Origin: Psittacicella hinzii
GTDB taxonomy: Bacteria; Pseudomonadota; Gammaproteobacteria; Enterobacterales; Psittacicellaceae
DNA length: 36,862 bases
Assembly (NCBI RefSeq): GCF_003585935.1
Contig: NZ_NRJG01000021.1
Location: 1 to 36,862, forward strand
Direction: 5' to 3'
Part shown: piece by piece, positions 36,843 through 36,862 of the stretch
Numbering within the stretch: position 1 is the first letter of the stretch
How the letters are laid out: each line of letters opens with the position of its first letter
The notes under the pieces: model-generated
Database searches by the model: none
What the model was told of the DNA's origin: nothing
Seen by the model: only the letters and a program-made list of their open reading frames with translations
Program-made: the position numbers and the translations under genes

Positions 36843-36862
36843 TACTAATATTAATATTAGTA
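36843..36862. other. 20-bp AT palindrome at the window edge
   Basis: Perfect arms TACTAATATT / AATATTAGTA end exactly at the last base, so any continuation is out of view. The rest of 36618-36842 shows no gene or clear terminator. Confidence 0.4.

Overview
This is an AT-rich chromosomal window that looks gammaproteobacterial. It carries an E. coli-type two-domain cytidine deaminase, CRP with intact cAMP-contact residues, RpoD, LptE, PrmC, HolA, a ZapA-like domain, a YfaE-type ferredoxin and a BioG-like esterase. BioG plus CRP would fit a fermentative, host-associated lineage near Pasteurellales or Succinivibrionaceae, but I cannot place it to genus. No rRNA, tRNA, CRISPR array, phage gene or transposase was recognised. 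Every clear gene is housekeeping, so this is core chromosome.

Layout. From 1 to 16.8 kb all genes are on the minus strand: cdd; phoH(ybeZ)-ybeY as a 2-nt-spaced operon; a giant ligA; rpoD; gapA. Most are closed off by clear intrinsic terminators. A 1.36-kb gene-free stretch separates divergent gapA and crp. It holds a four-hairpin RNA-like element and an array of operator-like repeats leading into a crp promoter. From 18.1 to 23.7 kb the plus strand carries crp, prmC, lptE and holA, each separated by a hairpin. leuS is convergent with holA across a shared bidirectional terminator. From 27.4 kb a 1,821-codon plus-strand gene encodes a ZapA-like domain fused to a huge coiled coil. It is followed by 2.5 kb without genes, then a bioG-like/yfaE overlapping pair.

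Two themes stand out. First, several housekeeping proteins are greatly enlarged by low-complexity or coiled-coil sequence while keeping their catalytic or anchoring domains: LigA (2411 aa against about 670), PhoH (950 against about 346), PrmC (623 against about 277), LptE (312 against about 193), and the ZapA-like protein (1821 against about 110). LigA even has its four-Cys zinc finger split by about 250 residues and carries 18 tandem 7-residue repeats. Second, many intergenic regions contain their own family of short degenerate words repeated at roughly 10.5, 15 or 21 bp, that is, in approximate register with the DNA helix. The best examples lie upstream of crp, phoH, gapA and holA and in the 2.5-kb gene-free region. 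I regard the giant ZapA-coiled-coil protein and these phased word arrays as the best candidates for something undescribed.

All family assignments rest on motifs and lengths recognised by eye. No database search or structure prediction was run.
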